NCBI RefSeq assembly: GCF_003967275.1
Contig: NZ_AP018721.1
Coordinates: 682,001 to 746,000 of the forward strand
From: Sulfuritortus calidifontis
Lineage (GTDB): Bacteria; Pseudomonadota; Gammaproteobacteria; Burkholderiales; Thiobacillaceae
Reading direction: 5' to 3'
DNA length: 64,000 nt
Part shown: positions 46,401-56,987 of the stretch, piece after piece
How the letters are laid out: each line of letters begins with the position of its first letter
Position numbering within the stretch: position 1 is the first letter of the stretch
Position numbers and translations under genes: made by a program
The notes under the pieces: generated by a model
What the model saw: the letters and a program-made list of their open reading frames with translations, nothing else
Database searches by the model: none
Told to the model about the DNA's origin: nothing

Positions 46401-46564
46401 GCCCGTTGGGTCGCAGCAAAGGCGCCATCGACGAAATCCCGGGTGAAGGCTTCTTCCTGCCGGGCGAAGCTGTAGGTGAATATGGCAACCAGCGCCGTCA
46501 ACGACAGCGTCAGCGGCGCCAGGATGGCGAACTTAAGGCTGACTTTGGGCAGATGTGCCTTCAT
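43481..46564 (-). CDS. Membrane PAS-PAS-GGDEF-EAL signalling protein
   Basis: 1027 residues. TM1 near 14-30, a periplasmic sensor of about 270 residues, TM2 near 303-325, two PAS domains (about 345-465 and 470-590), GGDEF and EAL. The cyclase site is intact (ARLGGDEFAIAL). The EAL phosphodiesterase motifs are intact: MEALVRWRH, LAINLSARQF, LELEITESLFIEG, IDDFGTGYSSLSYL, and KIDQSFV. It could both make and break cyclic di-GMP, controlled by a periplasmic signal. It is monocistronic; tex is convergent with it. Confidence 0.93.
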   Translation of the reverse strand: MKAHLPKVSLKFAILAPLTLSLTALVAIFTYSFARQEEAFTRDFVDGAFAATQRAYASAMADETEKLSTALALIVRDAGLARAMQRQDRALLLQHSQPTFDYLRRESGITHFYFHTPDRINFLRVHQPERFGDKIDRYTAIKAEASGQPAAGLELGPLGTFTLRVVFPWYQDGRLIGYVELGQEIEQILGRISSLTGIDLYLTIDKRHLSRKDWQAGMAMLGRTEEWDMLREAVVTYRPETVSADTTRKLLAHDLSHAHNRTKVTSGDQVLQALTLPIGDVSGREVGHLLMARDITNLNKNNRQQTLIVGSIGLAIGGGLLGLFSLLIGRVERRLADSTAALLESEQRFRTLVESVNDWIWEIDADWRYVYVSPKVEEILGYKPDEILGLRPFDLMPPSEAEQLSRRFEAIAAEGKPFTSMENRNLHKDGRLVILETSATPIFREDGSLCGYRGVDRDVTERWLAKEALDQTTQRLNRHFQQTPLAVIEWDADFRVLDWNPSAEAIFGYTKAETIGRHAMELIVPESATDHVAKVWGELLGQGGGFRSSNENVTKSGKIITCEWYNTPLVDDNGRVIGVASLAQDITEQRQAEQRLNHLAYYDALTSLPNRALFQDRLGQAIATASRHQKLVGVMLMDLDQFKVINDTLGHETGNALLQAVADRLKHCLRESDTVARLGGDEFAIALTDISTIEDVVQIAQKVLDEFVCPFTIAGKELFVSASIGITLYPFDGSDASLLLRNADSAMYHAKDCGRKTFQFYSAEMTARVEKRLTMETELRHALERGELELHYQPQLDIATGRIVGMEALVRWRHPQKGMMPPAEFIPIAEESGLIVPIGEWIMRTACRQAMAWQAQGLPELQLAINLSARQFKPELAGLVKEVLAETGLPARCLELEITESLFIEGTDSETASILAHLKALGVSLAIDDFGTGYSSLSYLKCLPVNKLKIDQSFVQGISSNPEDASLVKAIIAIARSLNLRVIAEGVETEAQLHYLREHGCDYMQGYYYSRALPAGAFVELVKPAGA

Positions 46565-46697
46565 CCAAGCGGCTGATTGTTCTTGCTGTCAAAATCCACG
46601 CCCCACATGGCTGGCGTGCGGTCTCCATCGCCGGCACAGTATGCCCCCGAGTCATAACCATTTCAATAGAGTGGTTATGGCCTTGGGTATGTTCAGT

Positions 46698-47336
46698 TCA
46701 GGCGTTGTCGCCGACGAAGGGGTTGTCGCGCCGCTCGGCGCCGAAGCTGGACATCAGGCCATGGCCGGGGACGAATTCGACATCGTCGCCCAGCGGCCAG
46801 AGTTTGTTGCGGATCGAGCCGATCAGGCTGTCGTAGTCGCCGCGGGGAAAATCGGTGCGGCCGATCGAACCCTTGAACAGCACGTCGCCGACGAAGGCGA
46901 GGCGCTGGCCGCGGTGGAAGAACACGATATGGCCCGGGGTGTGGCCGGGGCAGTGGATGACCTCGAGCGTTTCGTTGCCGAGGCTGATGCGGTCGCCGTC
47001 CGACAGCCAGCGGCTGGGCTGGAAGGGCTCGGTATAGGGAAAGCCGAACATCGCGCTCTGCTGCGGCAGCGAGTCGAACAGGAAGTCATCCTCCCGGTGC
47101 GGGCCCTCGATCGGCAGGCCCAATCGCAGGCTGAGAATGCCCGCCGCGCCGACGTGGTCGAGGTGGCCGTGGGTGAGCAGCAGTTTTTCCAGCGTGACTC
47201 CCTGGCGCTCGACCGCCGCGAGCAGGCGGTCGATGTCGCCACCCGGATCGATCAGGGCCGCGCGGCCGGTGGCCTCGCACCAGATCAGCGAGCAGTTCTG
47301 CTGGTAGGGGGTGACGGGGAGGATGGTAAATTTCAT
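46698..47336 (-). CDS. MBL-fold metallo-hydrolase, glyoxalase II-like
   Basis: 212 residues. The metal motif THGHLDHVG, the later His in HCPGHTPGH, the bridging Asp in [13 protein letters not shown] and the final PGHGL are all present. The pattern resembles YcbL-type hydrolases, which lack the C-terminal helical domain of GloB. Likely a thioester hydrolase; the substrate is not certain. Divergent from dtd with a 26-base gap, so the promoters overlap. Confidence 0.9.
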   Translation of the reverse strand: MKFTILPVTPYQQNCSLIWCEATGRAALIDPGGDIDRLLAAVERQGVTLEKLLLTHGHLDHVGAAGILSLRLGLPIEGPHREDDFLFDSLPQQSAMFGFPYTEPFQPSRWLSDGDRISLGNETLEVIHCPGHTPGHIVFFHRGQRLAFVGDVLFKGSIGRTDFPRGDYDSLIGSIRNKLWPLGDDVEFVPGHGLMSSFGAERRDNPFVGDNA

Positions 47337-47362
47337 GCGCTGAGTATAGCCGGGTGAATGCG

Positions 47363-47806
47363 ATGATTGGATTGCTGCAAAGGGTGAGCGAAGCGAAGGT
47401 GACGGTGGGCGGCCGGGTGGTCGGCCAGATCGGCCGCGGCCTCTTGGTCCTGGTCGGGGTGGAGAAGAACGATAGCGAGGCGCAGGCCGATCGCCTGCTG
47501 GAGCGCCTGCTCGGCTACCGGGTGTTCCCCGACGAGGCGGGCAAGATGAACCGATCGCTCAAGGACATGGGCGGCGGCCTGCTGCTGGTATCGCAGTTCA
47601 CCCTGGTGGCCGACACCGGCAGCGGCACCCGGCCGAGCTTTTCATCCGGGGCCTCACCCGAAGAAGGCAGGCGCCTGTTCGCCCATCTGGTCGCCCAGGC
47701 CCGGCAGAAGCATGGCGAGGTGGCGAGCGGCGAATTCGGCGCCGACATGCAAGTGGCCCTGGTCAACGACGGGCCGGTGACTTTCAGCCTGCGTGTGGCG
47801 CCATAA
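47363..47806 (+). CDS. dtd: D-aminoacyl-tRNA deacylase Dtd
   Basis: 147 residues from ATG 47363 ([17 protein letters not shown]); a GTG at 47354 is rejected. It removes D-amino acids from mischarged tRNA, and Gly from tRNA-Ala. The chirality-checking motifs SQFTLVAD and NDGPVT (Gly-cisPro type) are both intact. Ends two bases before the SYLF gene stop on the other strand. Confidence 0.95.
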   Translation: MIGLLQRVSEAKVTVGGRVVGQIGRGLLVLVGVEKNDSEAQADRLLERLLGYRVFPDEAGKMNRSLKDMGGGLLLVSQFTLVADTGSGTRPSFSSGASPEEGRRLFAHLVAQARQKHGEVASGEFGADMQVALVNDGPVTFSLRVAP

Positions 47807-47807
47807 A

Positions 47808-48506
47808 TTATTTCTTGGCGGTCGTCGCCTTGCGCACCACTTCGATCAACCGCCCGGTCGAGGCCGGCGGCGCTTCCTTGCCTTCCAGGATCTCCGCCGG
47901 CCGCAGGGCCTTGCCGTAGTAGCTTTCGTTGGCATCGTGGTCGATGGCGATGTTCGAGCCTTCAAGCGAGATGCCGGCGAACAGGCCGCGCGAACGGGAA
48001 TAGGACAGGATCTCGGCCTTGAGTTCGGCGTCGGTGGCGGCCTCGCCCCGGCGGCCGACCGGGCCGGCGGCGATGGCGGCGTCGGCCCCCAAGGTGAAGG
48101 TGCCGCGCACGATGCCGTCGATGCTGCGCCGGGTCTTGAACACCAGCACCAGATCGGTCGACTGGGCGCCGATCTGCCAGCCGAAGCTGCCGGCGGCGAG
48201 GGCGACGAACAGGGGCGGGCTCCACTGGCCCTGGGCGTCGCGCACCAGCATCAGGCCCTTGCCGTAGCTGCCGCCGACCATGAAGCCGGCCTTGATTACG
48301 CCGGGGATGACGGCGATACCCTGGGCGTCGTGCAGCAGCCGGGGCGGGATGCCCTGCTCCGGCAGCCGGGTGGCCTTCTCCAGCACCTCCATCACGGCAT
48401 CGACTTTTTCCTCCTGCTCGATGCGCGAGGCGAGGGCGGCGCTGCTGAGGAGGGCCAGCAGGATCAGGGCGAAGGAACGCAGGTAGGGGCGCATGGTCGG
48501 CTTCAC
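47808..48506 (-). CDS. SYLF/YSC84 domain lipid-binding protein (exported)
   Basis: 232 residues if started at GTG 48506, which overlaps the OYE stop as GTGA; ATG 48494 gives four residues less and is equally possible. A signal peptide (MRPYLRSFALILLALLSSAALA) is followed by a SYLF domain: GIPPRLLHDAQGIAVIPGVIKAGFMVGGSYGKG and SFGWQIGAQSTDLVLVF. SYLF domains bind phosphoinositides in eukaryotes; the bacterial role is unknown. Cotranscribed with the OYE gene. Confidence 0.85.
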   Translation of the reverse strand: MKPTMRPYLRSFALILLALLSSAALASRIEQEEKVDAVMEVLEKATRLPEQGIPPRLLHDAQGIAVIPGVIKAGFMVGGSYGKGLMLVRDAQGQWSPPLFVALAAGSFGWQIGAQSTDLVLVFKTRRSIDGIVRGTFTLGADAAIAAGPVGRRGEAATDAELKAEILSYSRSRGLFAGISLEGSNIAIDHDANESYYGKALRPAEILEGKEAPPASTGRLIEVVRKATTAKK

Positions 48507-49585
48507 TTCATGAAGGGATAGTCAGTGTAGCCCTTGGGGCCGCCGGTGTAGAAGGTGGCGGGGTCGGGCGCGTTGAGCGGGGCCTTGCCGGCGACGCGCT
48601 CGGCCAGGTCAGGGTTGGCGATGTAGAGCGCGCCGAAGGCGACGAGGTCGGCTTCGCCCTTGGCGAGCGCGGCATCGGCGCTGGCCGGGTCGTAGCCGTG
48701 GTTGGTCATGTAGATACCCTGCCAGAGCCGGCGCAGTTTTTTCACATCAAACAACGGACCGGCGGCGCCGGGCGCATCCTTGCCCAATTCGGTGATGTGC
48801 AGATAGGCCAGCTTCAAGGGGTTCAGCAATTCCACCACCCGGCTGAAGGTGGCCTCGGGGTTGCTGTCGCGCATGTCGTTGAAGGGCTGGATCGGCGACA
48901 GGCGCACACCCACCCGGTCGCTGCCCCACACCGCACAGACGGCCTCGAGCACTTCCATGAGCAGGCGCGCCCGATTGTCGATGCTGCCGCCATAGGCATC
49001 GGTGCGCCGGTTGCTGCCATCGCGCAGGAACTGGTCGAGCAGGTAGCCGTTGGCGCCGTGCACCTCGACCCCGTCGAAGCCGGCGGCCAGTGCGTTGCGC
49101 GCCGCCTGGCGGTATTCCTCGACGATGCCCGGCAGTTCGTCGATTTCGAGCGCACGCGGCGTGACATAGGGGTGCGGGCCGTCATAGGTGTAGACCTCGC
49201 CGGCGGGGGCGATGGCGGAGGGGGCGACCGGGGTGGCGCCGGCCGGCAGCAGCGAAGGATGTGAGATGCGGCCGACATGCCAAAGCTGCAGGAAGATGCG
49301 GCCGCCTTTTTGGTGCACCGCTTCGGTGATCGGCCGCCAGGCGGTGACCTGCGCCTCGCTCCAGATGCCGGGGGTGAAGGGGTAGCCGACGCCCATGGCG
49401 GTGACCGCGGTCGCTTCGCTGATGATCAGGCCGGCGCTGGCGCGCTGGCCGTAATACTCGGCCATGATCGGGGTGGGCATGCCGTCGCGCTGGGCCCGAC
49501 AGCGGGTGAGCGGGGCCATGACCAGGCGGTTCTTGAGCAGGGTGGGTCCGAGTTGCAACGGGCTCAGCAGGTTGGCAACGGTCAT
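48503..49585 (-). CDS. Old yellow enzyme family alkene reductase (NemA-like)
   Basis: 360 residues from ATG 49585 (GGAT upstream). An FMN-binding barrel that reduces activated double bonds or nitro compounds with NAD(P)H. Marks: LVMAPLTRCRAQ, the substrate-binding pair in DGVEVHGANGYLLDQFLRDGSN (His-x-x-Asn), and the FMN phosphate region DLVAFGALYIANPDL. Member of the NemA/OYE group. Upstream of the SYLF gene in a two-gene operon. Confidence 0.9.
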   Translation of the reverse strand: MTVANLLSPLQLGPTLLKNRLVMAPLTRCRAQRDGMPTPIMAEYYGQRASAGLIISEATAVTAMGVGYPFTPGIWSEAQVTAWRPITEAVHQKGGRIFLQLWHVGRISHPSLLPAGATPVAPSAIAPAGEVYTYDGPHPYVTPRALEIDELPGIVEEYRQAARNALAAGFDGVEVHGANGYLLDQFLRDGSNRRTDAYGGSIDNRARLLMEVLEAVCAVWGSDRVGVRLSPIQPFNDMRDSNPEATFSRVVELLNPLKLAYLHITELGKDAPGAAGPLFDVKKLRRLWQGIYMTNHGYDPASADAALAKGEADLVAFGALYIANPDLAERVAGKAPLNAPDPATFYTGGPKGYTDYPFMK

Positions 49586-49724
49586 GGGACATCCTTCTGG
49601 TTCGGGCAGCCTGGCCAGGCCGGTCTCATAAAACATTCCGGTGGGCTGGTGGCTAGATTTTATGGGACAGGTTTTTAGCGCTGGGTTAGCCTAACGCCCT
49701 CTCGCCGATAATGCTACCCACCCC

Positions 49725-50363
49725 ATGTATATCGCGCCCGATGCCCTGCTCCTGATCTCCTCCCACTGCCCGCATTGCGCCACGGTGCTGGCGGCCATGA
49801 CCGACCTGGTCAAGCAGGGCGTGGTCGGCCAGTTGAACGTGGTCAACGTCGAGCGCCATCCGGAAGTGGCCGAGGCGCATCATGTCCGTACCGTGCCCTG
49901 GCTGCAGATCGGCGGCTTCGAGTTCACCGGTGCCCACAGCACGGCCGAGCTCAAGGCCTGGGCGGAGAAGGCCAAGAGCGAGGAAGGTTGGGCCGATTAT
50001 TTCCATCAGCTGCTGAAGGATGGCCGGGCTACGCATGTGGTGGAGATGGTGCAGGCCGCGCCCGAGCGGCTGGCGGCCATCCTGCCGATCATCGCCAATC
50101 CCGAGGCCAGTCTGAACGTGCGTCTGGGCGCCGGCGTGTTGCTGGAAGAGTTCGCCGGCAGTGCCGCCCTGAAGGCGCTGATTCCCCGCCTGGGCAAGCT
50201 GAGCGGTCATGCCGATCCGCGGGTGCGGGCCGATGCCTGCCACTATCTCAGCCTGACCGATGACCCGGCGGCCATCCCTTACCTGGAAGCCCGTCGGAGC
50301 GACGAGGACGCCGAGGTGCGCGAGATCGTCCGGGAGAGTCTGGCGGCGCTGGCGCCGGCCTGA
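49725..50363 (+). CDS. Thioredoxin-like domain fused to HEAT-type repeats
   Basis: 212 residues. Residues 1-85 are a thioredoxin-like fold with redox motif C-P-H-C (LISSHCPHCATVL), cis-Pro (VRTVPWLQIGGFEF). Residues 100-210 are helical repeats of HEAT type (NVRLGAGVLLEEFAG, DPRVRADACHYLSLTDDPAAIPYL, DAEVREIVRESLAAL). The motif is like glutaredoxin or DsbA. No signal peptide, so cytoplasmic. The fusion suggests a redox module docked to a specific partner. It faces dps convergently. Confidence 0.8.
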   Translation: MYIAPDALLLISSHCPHCATVLAAMTDLVKQGVVGQLNVVNVERHPEVAEAHHVRTVPWLQIGGFEFTGAHSTAELKAWAEKAKSEEGWADYFHQLLKDGRATHVVEMVQAAPERLAAILPIIANPEASLNVRLGAGVLLEEFAGSAALKALIPRLGKLSGHADPRVRADACHYLSLTDDPAAIPYLEARRSDEDAEVREIVRESLAALAPA

Positions 50364-50383
50364 TTGCCAGGCCGGCTGAGCGA

Positions 50384-50890
50384 TTATTTGCGACCTTTCT
50401 TGCCAGCCTTGGCCGAGCCGCCGTCTTCCAGCAGCACCCGCAGCATCCAGGCGTTCTTCTCGTGCACCTCCATGCGCTGGGTGAGCAGGTCGGCCGTGGG
50501 CTGGTCGTTGGCCGCATCGGCCACCTTGAAGGCGGCGCGCGCGGTGCGGGCCACCGCCTCCTGGCCGGCCACCAGCTGCTTGATCATCTCGGTGGCCGAG
50601 GGCACGCCTTCCTCTTCCTTGATGCTCGAGAGCTGGACGTAGCGCTTGTACGAGCCCGGCGCCGGATGGCCCAGGGCGCGGATGCGCTCGGCGATCAGGT
50701 CGAGCGCATTCCACAGCTCGGTGTACTGCACCATGAACATGCTGTGCAGGGTCTGGAACATGGGGCCGGTCACGTTCCAGTGGAAGTTGTGGGTCTTGAG
50801 ATAGAGGATGTAGCTGTCCGCCAGCATCTTGGACAGCGCCTCCGCGATCTTGGCCCGGTCCTTGTCGCTGATGCCGATGTCGATTGCCAT
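50384..50890 (-). CDS. dps: DNA protection during starvation protein Dps
   Basis: 168 residues. The ferroxidase site residues are in [15 protein letters not shown] and the following D/E segment ([15 protein letters not shown]). The Lys-rich tail (AKAGKKGRK) should bind DNA. Dps oxidises Fe2+ with H2O2 and stores it. It lies on the minus strand downstream of the ZIP gene, close to katG and oxyR, so OxyR control is likely. Confidence 0.95.
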   Translation of the reverse strand: MAIDIGISDKDRAKIAEALSKMLADSYILYLKTHNFHWNVTGPMFQTLHSMFMVQYTELWNALDLIAERIRALGHPAPGSYKRYVQLSSIKEEEGVPSATEMIKQLVAGQEAVARTARAAFKVADAANDQPTADLLTQRMEVHEKNAWMLRVLLEDGGSAKAGKKGRK

Positions 50891-50923
50891 GGTTCGCTCC
50901 TTTCGTTGTGGTTGAAGAAAAAA

Positions 50924-51853
50924 TCAGCCGAGGGTGGTGTCGAGCACCATCATGACGGCGAAGCCCGTCATCAGTCCGATCGTGGCCGAGGTCTGGTGGC
51001 CATTGCGGTGGGTCTCGGGAATCACCTCGTGCGAGACCACGAAGATCATGGCGCCGGCCGCGAGGCCGAGGCCGATCGGGTAGGCCAGGGCCAGACCGCT
51101 CGACAGGCCGATGCCGATGAGGGCGCCGATGGGTTCCATCAGGCCGCTGGCCCCGGCGATGAGCACGGCGCGGAGGGGGGTGAGACCAACCGCGCGCAGC
51201 GCCATCGCCACCGCCAGCCCCTCGGGGATGTCCTGGATGGCGATGGCCGTGGTCAGCGGCAGACCGACGCTCAAGTCGCCCTGACTGAAGGAGACGCCGA
51301 TGGCCATGCCCTCGGGCAGGTTGTGCAGGGCGATGGCGAAGACGAACAGCCAGACCTTGCCCACCCGTTCGCAGCCGGCGCCGCAGGGGCCGCCGTGGGC
51401 ATGCTCGTGCGGGGTGAAGTTGTCCAGGCCGAGCATGAGCAGCACGCCGAGGCCGAGGCCGGCCACCACGGTCAGCGCGCCCAGGGTCTCGTTGCCGGTG
51501 ATTTGTTCGCCGGCGGCCAGGCCGGGCAGGATGAGGGAGAAGGCGCTGGCGGCCAGCATCATGCCGGCGGCGAGACCGAGCATCGTGTCTTCGATGCGAT
51601 TGGACAGCCCGCGCAGAACCAGTCCGGGCAGGGCGCCCAGGGCGGTGGCGGCAAAGCCGGCGATGCCGCCGACCAATCCCAGGGTCAGCGCGGCATCGGC
51701 CTCGCCGGTCAGCACGCGATAGCCGCTGCTGGCGATCAGCCAGGCCATGGCCACGGCCGCCAACAGCAGCCCCGAGGCCGTGTAGCGATGAGCCTGGGCC
51801 TGCATCAGCCAGGTTGCGCGCCAGTTGGTCGGCGGCTTGCCTGCGAGTTCCAT
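50924..51853 (-). CDS. ZIP family metal transporter
   Basis: 309 residues, eight helices. ZIP metal-site motifs: AIALHNLPEGMAIG (TM4) and AIQDIPEGLAVAMA (TM5). A His-rich loop (HEHAHGG, then a Cys pair PCGAGC) could pass Zn2+ or Fe2+. It lies between a small ORF and dps on one strand. Metal import with Dps iron storage and peroxide defence makes iron or zinc homeostasis the likely job. Confidence 0.9.
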   Translation of the reverse strand: MELAGKPPTNWRATWLMQAQAHRYTASGLLLAAVAMAWLIASSGYRVLTGEADAALTLGLVGGIAGFAATALGALPGLVLRGLSNRIEDTMLGLAAGMMLAASAFSLILPGLAAGEQITGNETLGALTVVAGLGLGVLLMLGLDNFTPHEHAHGGPCGAGCERVGKVWLFVFAIALHNLPEGMAIGVSFSQGDLSVGLPLTTAIAIQDIPEGLAVAMALRAVGLTPLRAVLIAGASGLMEPIGALIGIGLSSGLALAYPIGLGLAAGAMIFVVSHEVIPETHRNGHQTSATIGLMTGFAVMMVLDTTLG

Positions 51854-51865
51854 GACGACTCCCTT

Positions 51866-52048
51866 TTAGCCGATGCCGAGCAACGCTTCGTCGTCGCTGG
51901 CGGCCTCGGTATTGGCGGCCATGCCCACGAGGTTGCGGGCACGGGCCATGGCCGTCGGCGCAATGACGCGCCGGGCGGCGGCTTCCATGCGCTCGGCCTC
52001 GGCCTCGCGACGCCAGACATGGTAGGTGCTGTAGAGGCTCATGGTCAT
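51866..52048 (-). CDS. Small hypothetical protein in the ZIP-dps operon
   Basis: 60 residues, mostly charged and helical (RREAEAERMEAAARRVIAP, ASDDEALLGIG). ATG at 52048 has AGGAG with a 7-base spacer. The stop is 12 bases before the ZIP start, so it is in the operon. No signal peptide, helix or known motif. I do not recognise it; it may be an accessory peptide to the transporter. Confidence 0.6.
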   Translation of the reverse strand: MTMSLYSTYHVWRREAEAERMEAAARRVIAPTAMARARNLVGMAANTEAASDDEALLGIG

Positions 52049-52159
52049 GATCGTACTCCTGTTTCGATTTGGCGAAGTGCCATCGACCGGGACCGGGCGT
52101 TGCGGTGTGGACCGCCGGCCGGCTCATGCGATGGCGTTGATGCCATTACAGCCGACCCG

Positions 52160-52222
52160 GGAATATTTATGAAATGAAAATTATGGAAGCATCTTATTTA
52201 TAAATTAGATCAAGATCGGATC
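52160..52222. promoter_or_regulatory. AT-rich promoter region upstream of the ZIP-dps operon
   Basis: An A/T-rich run (ATTTATGAAATGAAAATTATGG, TTATTTATAAATTAGATCAAG) between the 33-residue ORF and the 60-residue ORF. On the minus strand it contains TTGATC and CATAAT at a wide spacing. I cannot fix a single promoter. Confidence 0.35.
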
Positions 52223-52322
52223 AGGTCTCGCCGCCGGCGGAAACCCCGGCAAGACCGAGGCCGAGCACGGTCAGGGCATGGAGGATGGCGCTCTGCAAGG
52301 GCTGGAAGTCGGCGATGCGCAT
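52221..52322 (-). CDS. 33-residue hydrophobic peptide ORF downstream of katG
   Basis: ATG at 52322 is preceded by AAGGAGACCGTC, a strong ribosome binding site. The peptide is MRIADFQPLQSAILHALTV then LGLGLAGVSAGGET, with one hydrophobic stretch that could be a membrane segment. It lies about 20 bases beyond a terminator hairpin of katG. Third-position GC is high, as in neighbouring genes. It may be a real small gene, possibly the first of the operon leading to ZIP and dps. Confidence 0.45.
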   Translation of the reverse strand: MRIADFQPLQSAILHALTVLGLGLAGVSAGGET

Positions 52323-52342
52323 GACGGTCTCCTTGGAAGAAA

Positions 52343-52366
52343 GCCCCGCCCCGGTCGGGGCGGGGG
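52343..52366 (-). terminator. Terminator after katG
   Basis: CCCCGCCCCG-GT-CGGGGCGGGG (52344-52365) is a perfect 10-bp stem. In the katG direction it is followed by CTTTCTTCC, a short pyrimidine/T-rich stretch. It lies about 40 bases past the katG stop. Confidence 0.65.
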
Positions 52367-52406
52367 TTGGTCACAAATTGTCGGGCTTGCTCCGAGCGTG
52401 CCCGGC

Positions 52407-54714
<2,308 letters not shown>

Positions 54715-55620
54715 ATGACCCTGCAGGAGTTGCGTTATCTGGTGGCGCTGGCGGAATTGGGTCACTTCGGCCAGGCGGCCGAGGCCTGTTTCGTCAGCCA
54801 GTCCACCCTGTCCACCGGGCTGAAGAAGCTGGAGGACTATCTGGGCACCACGCTGTTCGACCGCAGCCTGAAGCGGGTGACGCCGACCCCGGTCGGCCGC
54901 GAGATCGTCGAGAGCGCCCGCCTGATCCTGCAGGAGGCCGAGCGCATTCGCGAGCTGGCTCGTTTTGTCCAGGATCCGATGGACCGCACGGTGCAGATCG
55001 GAGTCATCCCCACCCTCGGCCCCTATTACCTGCCTCATGCCCTGATGCGGGTGCGCGAGGCCTACCCCAATCTGCGCCTGCTGTTGCGCGAGGTGATGAC
55101 GCCGCAACTGCTCGCTCAGCTGCACGAGGGCAAGCTCGATGCCGGCCTGCTTGCCTTGCCGATCGACGAGGAAGGCCTGACCGTGGCACCGCTGTTCACC
55201 GAGCCTTTCCTGGCTGCGGTGCCGGCCGAGCATAAGCTGGCCAAGAAGGCCAAGATCAGCCTCGACGAATTGACTCAGGCCAATCTGCTGCTCCTGGAAG
55301 AGGGCCATTGCCTGCGCGACCAGGCCTTGGAGGTCTGCGGCCTGCAGGGCCTGGCCAGTGAGGAAGTGCGGGCGACCAGCCTGGAGACCCTGCGCCAGAT
55401 GGTGGCCATGGGCATCGGCGTCACCCTGCTGCCACGCCTGGCCTGTAATGCGCCGAGTCTGCCGGGCATCGCGATCAAGCCGCTGGCCGGCTCCGGCGCC
55501 GGTCGGGTCATCGCCTTGATCTGGCGCAAGCGCACCCCCTATCTCGACACCATGACCAAATTGGCCAAGACCCTCACACAGCATCTGCCGGAGGGTGTGA
55601 AGAAGTTGGGCGACAGTTAG
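54715..55620 (+). CDS. oxyR: Hydrogen peroxide-sensing regulator OxyR
   Basis: 301 residues, LysR family. The helix-turn-helix is at about 16-40 (HFGQAAEACFVSQSTLSTGLKKLE). The redox pair C199 and C208 in EEGHCLRDQALEVC sits at exactly the E. coli OxyR positions. Oxidation forms the disulfide and turns on katG, dps and others. It is divergent from katG. The next gene begins 2 bases after the stop. Confidence 0.97.
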   Translation: MTLQELRYLVALAELGHFGQAAEACFVSQSTLSTGLKKLEDYLGTTLFDRSLKRVTPTPVGREIVESARLILQEAERIRELARFVQDPMDRTVQIGVIPTLGPYYLPHALMRVREAYPNLRLLLREVMTPQLLAQLHEGKLDAGLLALPIDEEGLTVAPLFTEPFLAAVPAEHKLAKKAKISLDELTQANLLLLEEGHCLRDQALEVCGLQGLASEEVRATSLETLRQMVAMGIGVTLLPRLACNAPSLPGIAIKPLAGSGAGRVIALIWRKRTPYLDTMTKLAKTLTQHLPEGVKKLGDS

Positions 55621-55622
55621 CC

Positions 55623-56972
55623 ATGACGATGGAGACGCTGAGAAAAAGCCGCATTCTCATCCTCGGCGCTGCCGGCCGCGACTTCCACAATTTCAACGTG
55701 GTCTATCGCCTTGACCCGACGGTCGAGGTGGTCGCCTTCACCGCCGCCCAGATCCCCGGCATCGCCGGTCGGCGCTATCCGGCCAGCCTGGCCGGGCCGC
55801 GCTATCCGCAAGGTATTCCCATCGTCGACGAGAGCGAGTTGGAGGCGGTCTGCCGGCGCGAGCGGGTGGACCAGGTGGTGTTCGCCTACAGCGATGTGCC
55901 GCACGAGCACGTCATGCACCTGGCTTCGCGTGCCCTGGCCTGCGGCGCCGACTTTCTCCTGCTCGGGCCGGCACGCACGCAAATCCAGGCGGCCCGCCTG
56001 GTCATCGCCATCAGCGCGGTGCGCACCGGCTGCGGCAAGTCGCAGGCCTCGCGCTATCTCTCGCATTGGCTCAAGCAGCAAGGCCTGCGGGTGGCGGTGC
56101 TGCGCCATCCCATGCCCTATGGCGACCTGGAACAGGAGGCGGTGCAACGCTTCGCCGATCGATCCGATTTGACTGCGGCATGTTGCACGGTGGAAGAGCG
56201 CGAGGAATACGAGCCGCACATCGCGCTCGGCCACGTGGTCTACGCCGGGGTCGATTACGGCCGCATCGCCGAGGCTGCGGCGGCCGAGGCCGATCTCTTG
56301 CTCTGGGAGGGCGGCAACAACGACTTCCCCTTCCTCAAGCCGGACCTGCACATCGTGCTGACCGACCCCTTGCGGCCCGGCCACGAACTGAGCCACCACC
56401 CGGGCGAGGCGGTGCTGCGCATGGCCGACGTTGCCGTGGTCATGAAGACCGATTCGGCCGAGCCGGTGGCGATCCATGCGGTCGAGGCCAACATCCGCCG
56501 GCTGAACCCGGGCGCGACCATCGTGCGCGCGGCCTCGCCGGTGACCCTGGACGATGCCGCGGCGGTGCGCGGCAAAAAGGTTGTCGTGGTGGAGGACGGT
56601 CCGACCGTGACCCATGGCGGCATGGCCTGGGGTGCCGGCCTTTTGGCAGCGCAGCGGGCCGGTGCCGAGGTGCTCGATCCACGCCCTTGGGCGGCGCCGG
56701 AGATCGCCGCGGTGTTCGAGCGCTATCCGCACATCGGCCCGGTGCTGCCGGCGGTCGGCTATTCCGAGGCCCAATTGGCCGCCTTGGCGCAGACGCTGGA
56801 TCGGGCCGAGGTTGCGGCCGTGATCGCGGCGACGCCGATCGACCTGGCCGCACTGATCCGGGTGAACAAGCCCATCGTCCGCGCCCGCTACGAATATGCC
56901 GAGGTCGAGACGCCGGGGCTGCTCGGCGAGGTTGCGGCCTTCCTTCGGCGCGCCGGTCTGAGCGTACGCTGA
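55623..56972 (+). CDS. COG2403 P-loop protein, cyclic 2,3-diphosphoglycerate synthetase-like
   Basis: 449 residues. An N-terminal Rossmann part (RILILGAAGRDFHNFNVVYR) is followed by a P-loop domain with SAVRTGCGKSQASRYL (deviant Walker A of the SIMIBI kind). Marks include LLWEGGNNDFPFLKPD and VVVVEDGPTVTHGGMAWGAG. COG2403 is named for cyclic 2,3-diphosphoglycerate synthetase of methanogens, but bacterial copies have no shown product. Here it directly follows oxyR (2 bases) and precedes an aldehyde dehydrogenase by 15. Confidence 0.72.
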   Translation: MTMETLRKSRILILGAAGRDFHNFNVVYRLDPTVEVVAFTAAQIPGIAGRRYPASLAGPRYPQGIPIVDESELEAVCRRERVDQVVFAYSDVPHEHVMHLASRALACGADFLLLGPARTQIQAARLVIAISAVRTGCGKSQASRYLSHWLKQQGLRVAVLRHPMPYGDLEQEAVQRFADRSDLTAACCTVEEREEYEPHIALGHVVYAGVDYGRIAEAAAAEADLLLWEGGNNDFPFLKPDLHIVLTDPLRPGHELSHHPGEAVLRMADVAVVMKTDSAEPVAIHAVEANIRRLNPGATIVRAASPVTLDDAAAVRGKKVVVVEDGPTVTHGGMAWGAGLLAAQRAGAEVLDPRPWAAPEIAAVFERYPHIGPVLPAVGYSEAQLAALAQTLDRAEVAAVIAATPIDLAALIRVNKPIVRARYEYAEVETPGLLGEVAAFLRRAGLSVR

Positions 56973-56987
56973 ATAGGAGTGATGCGA

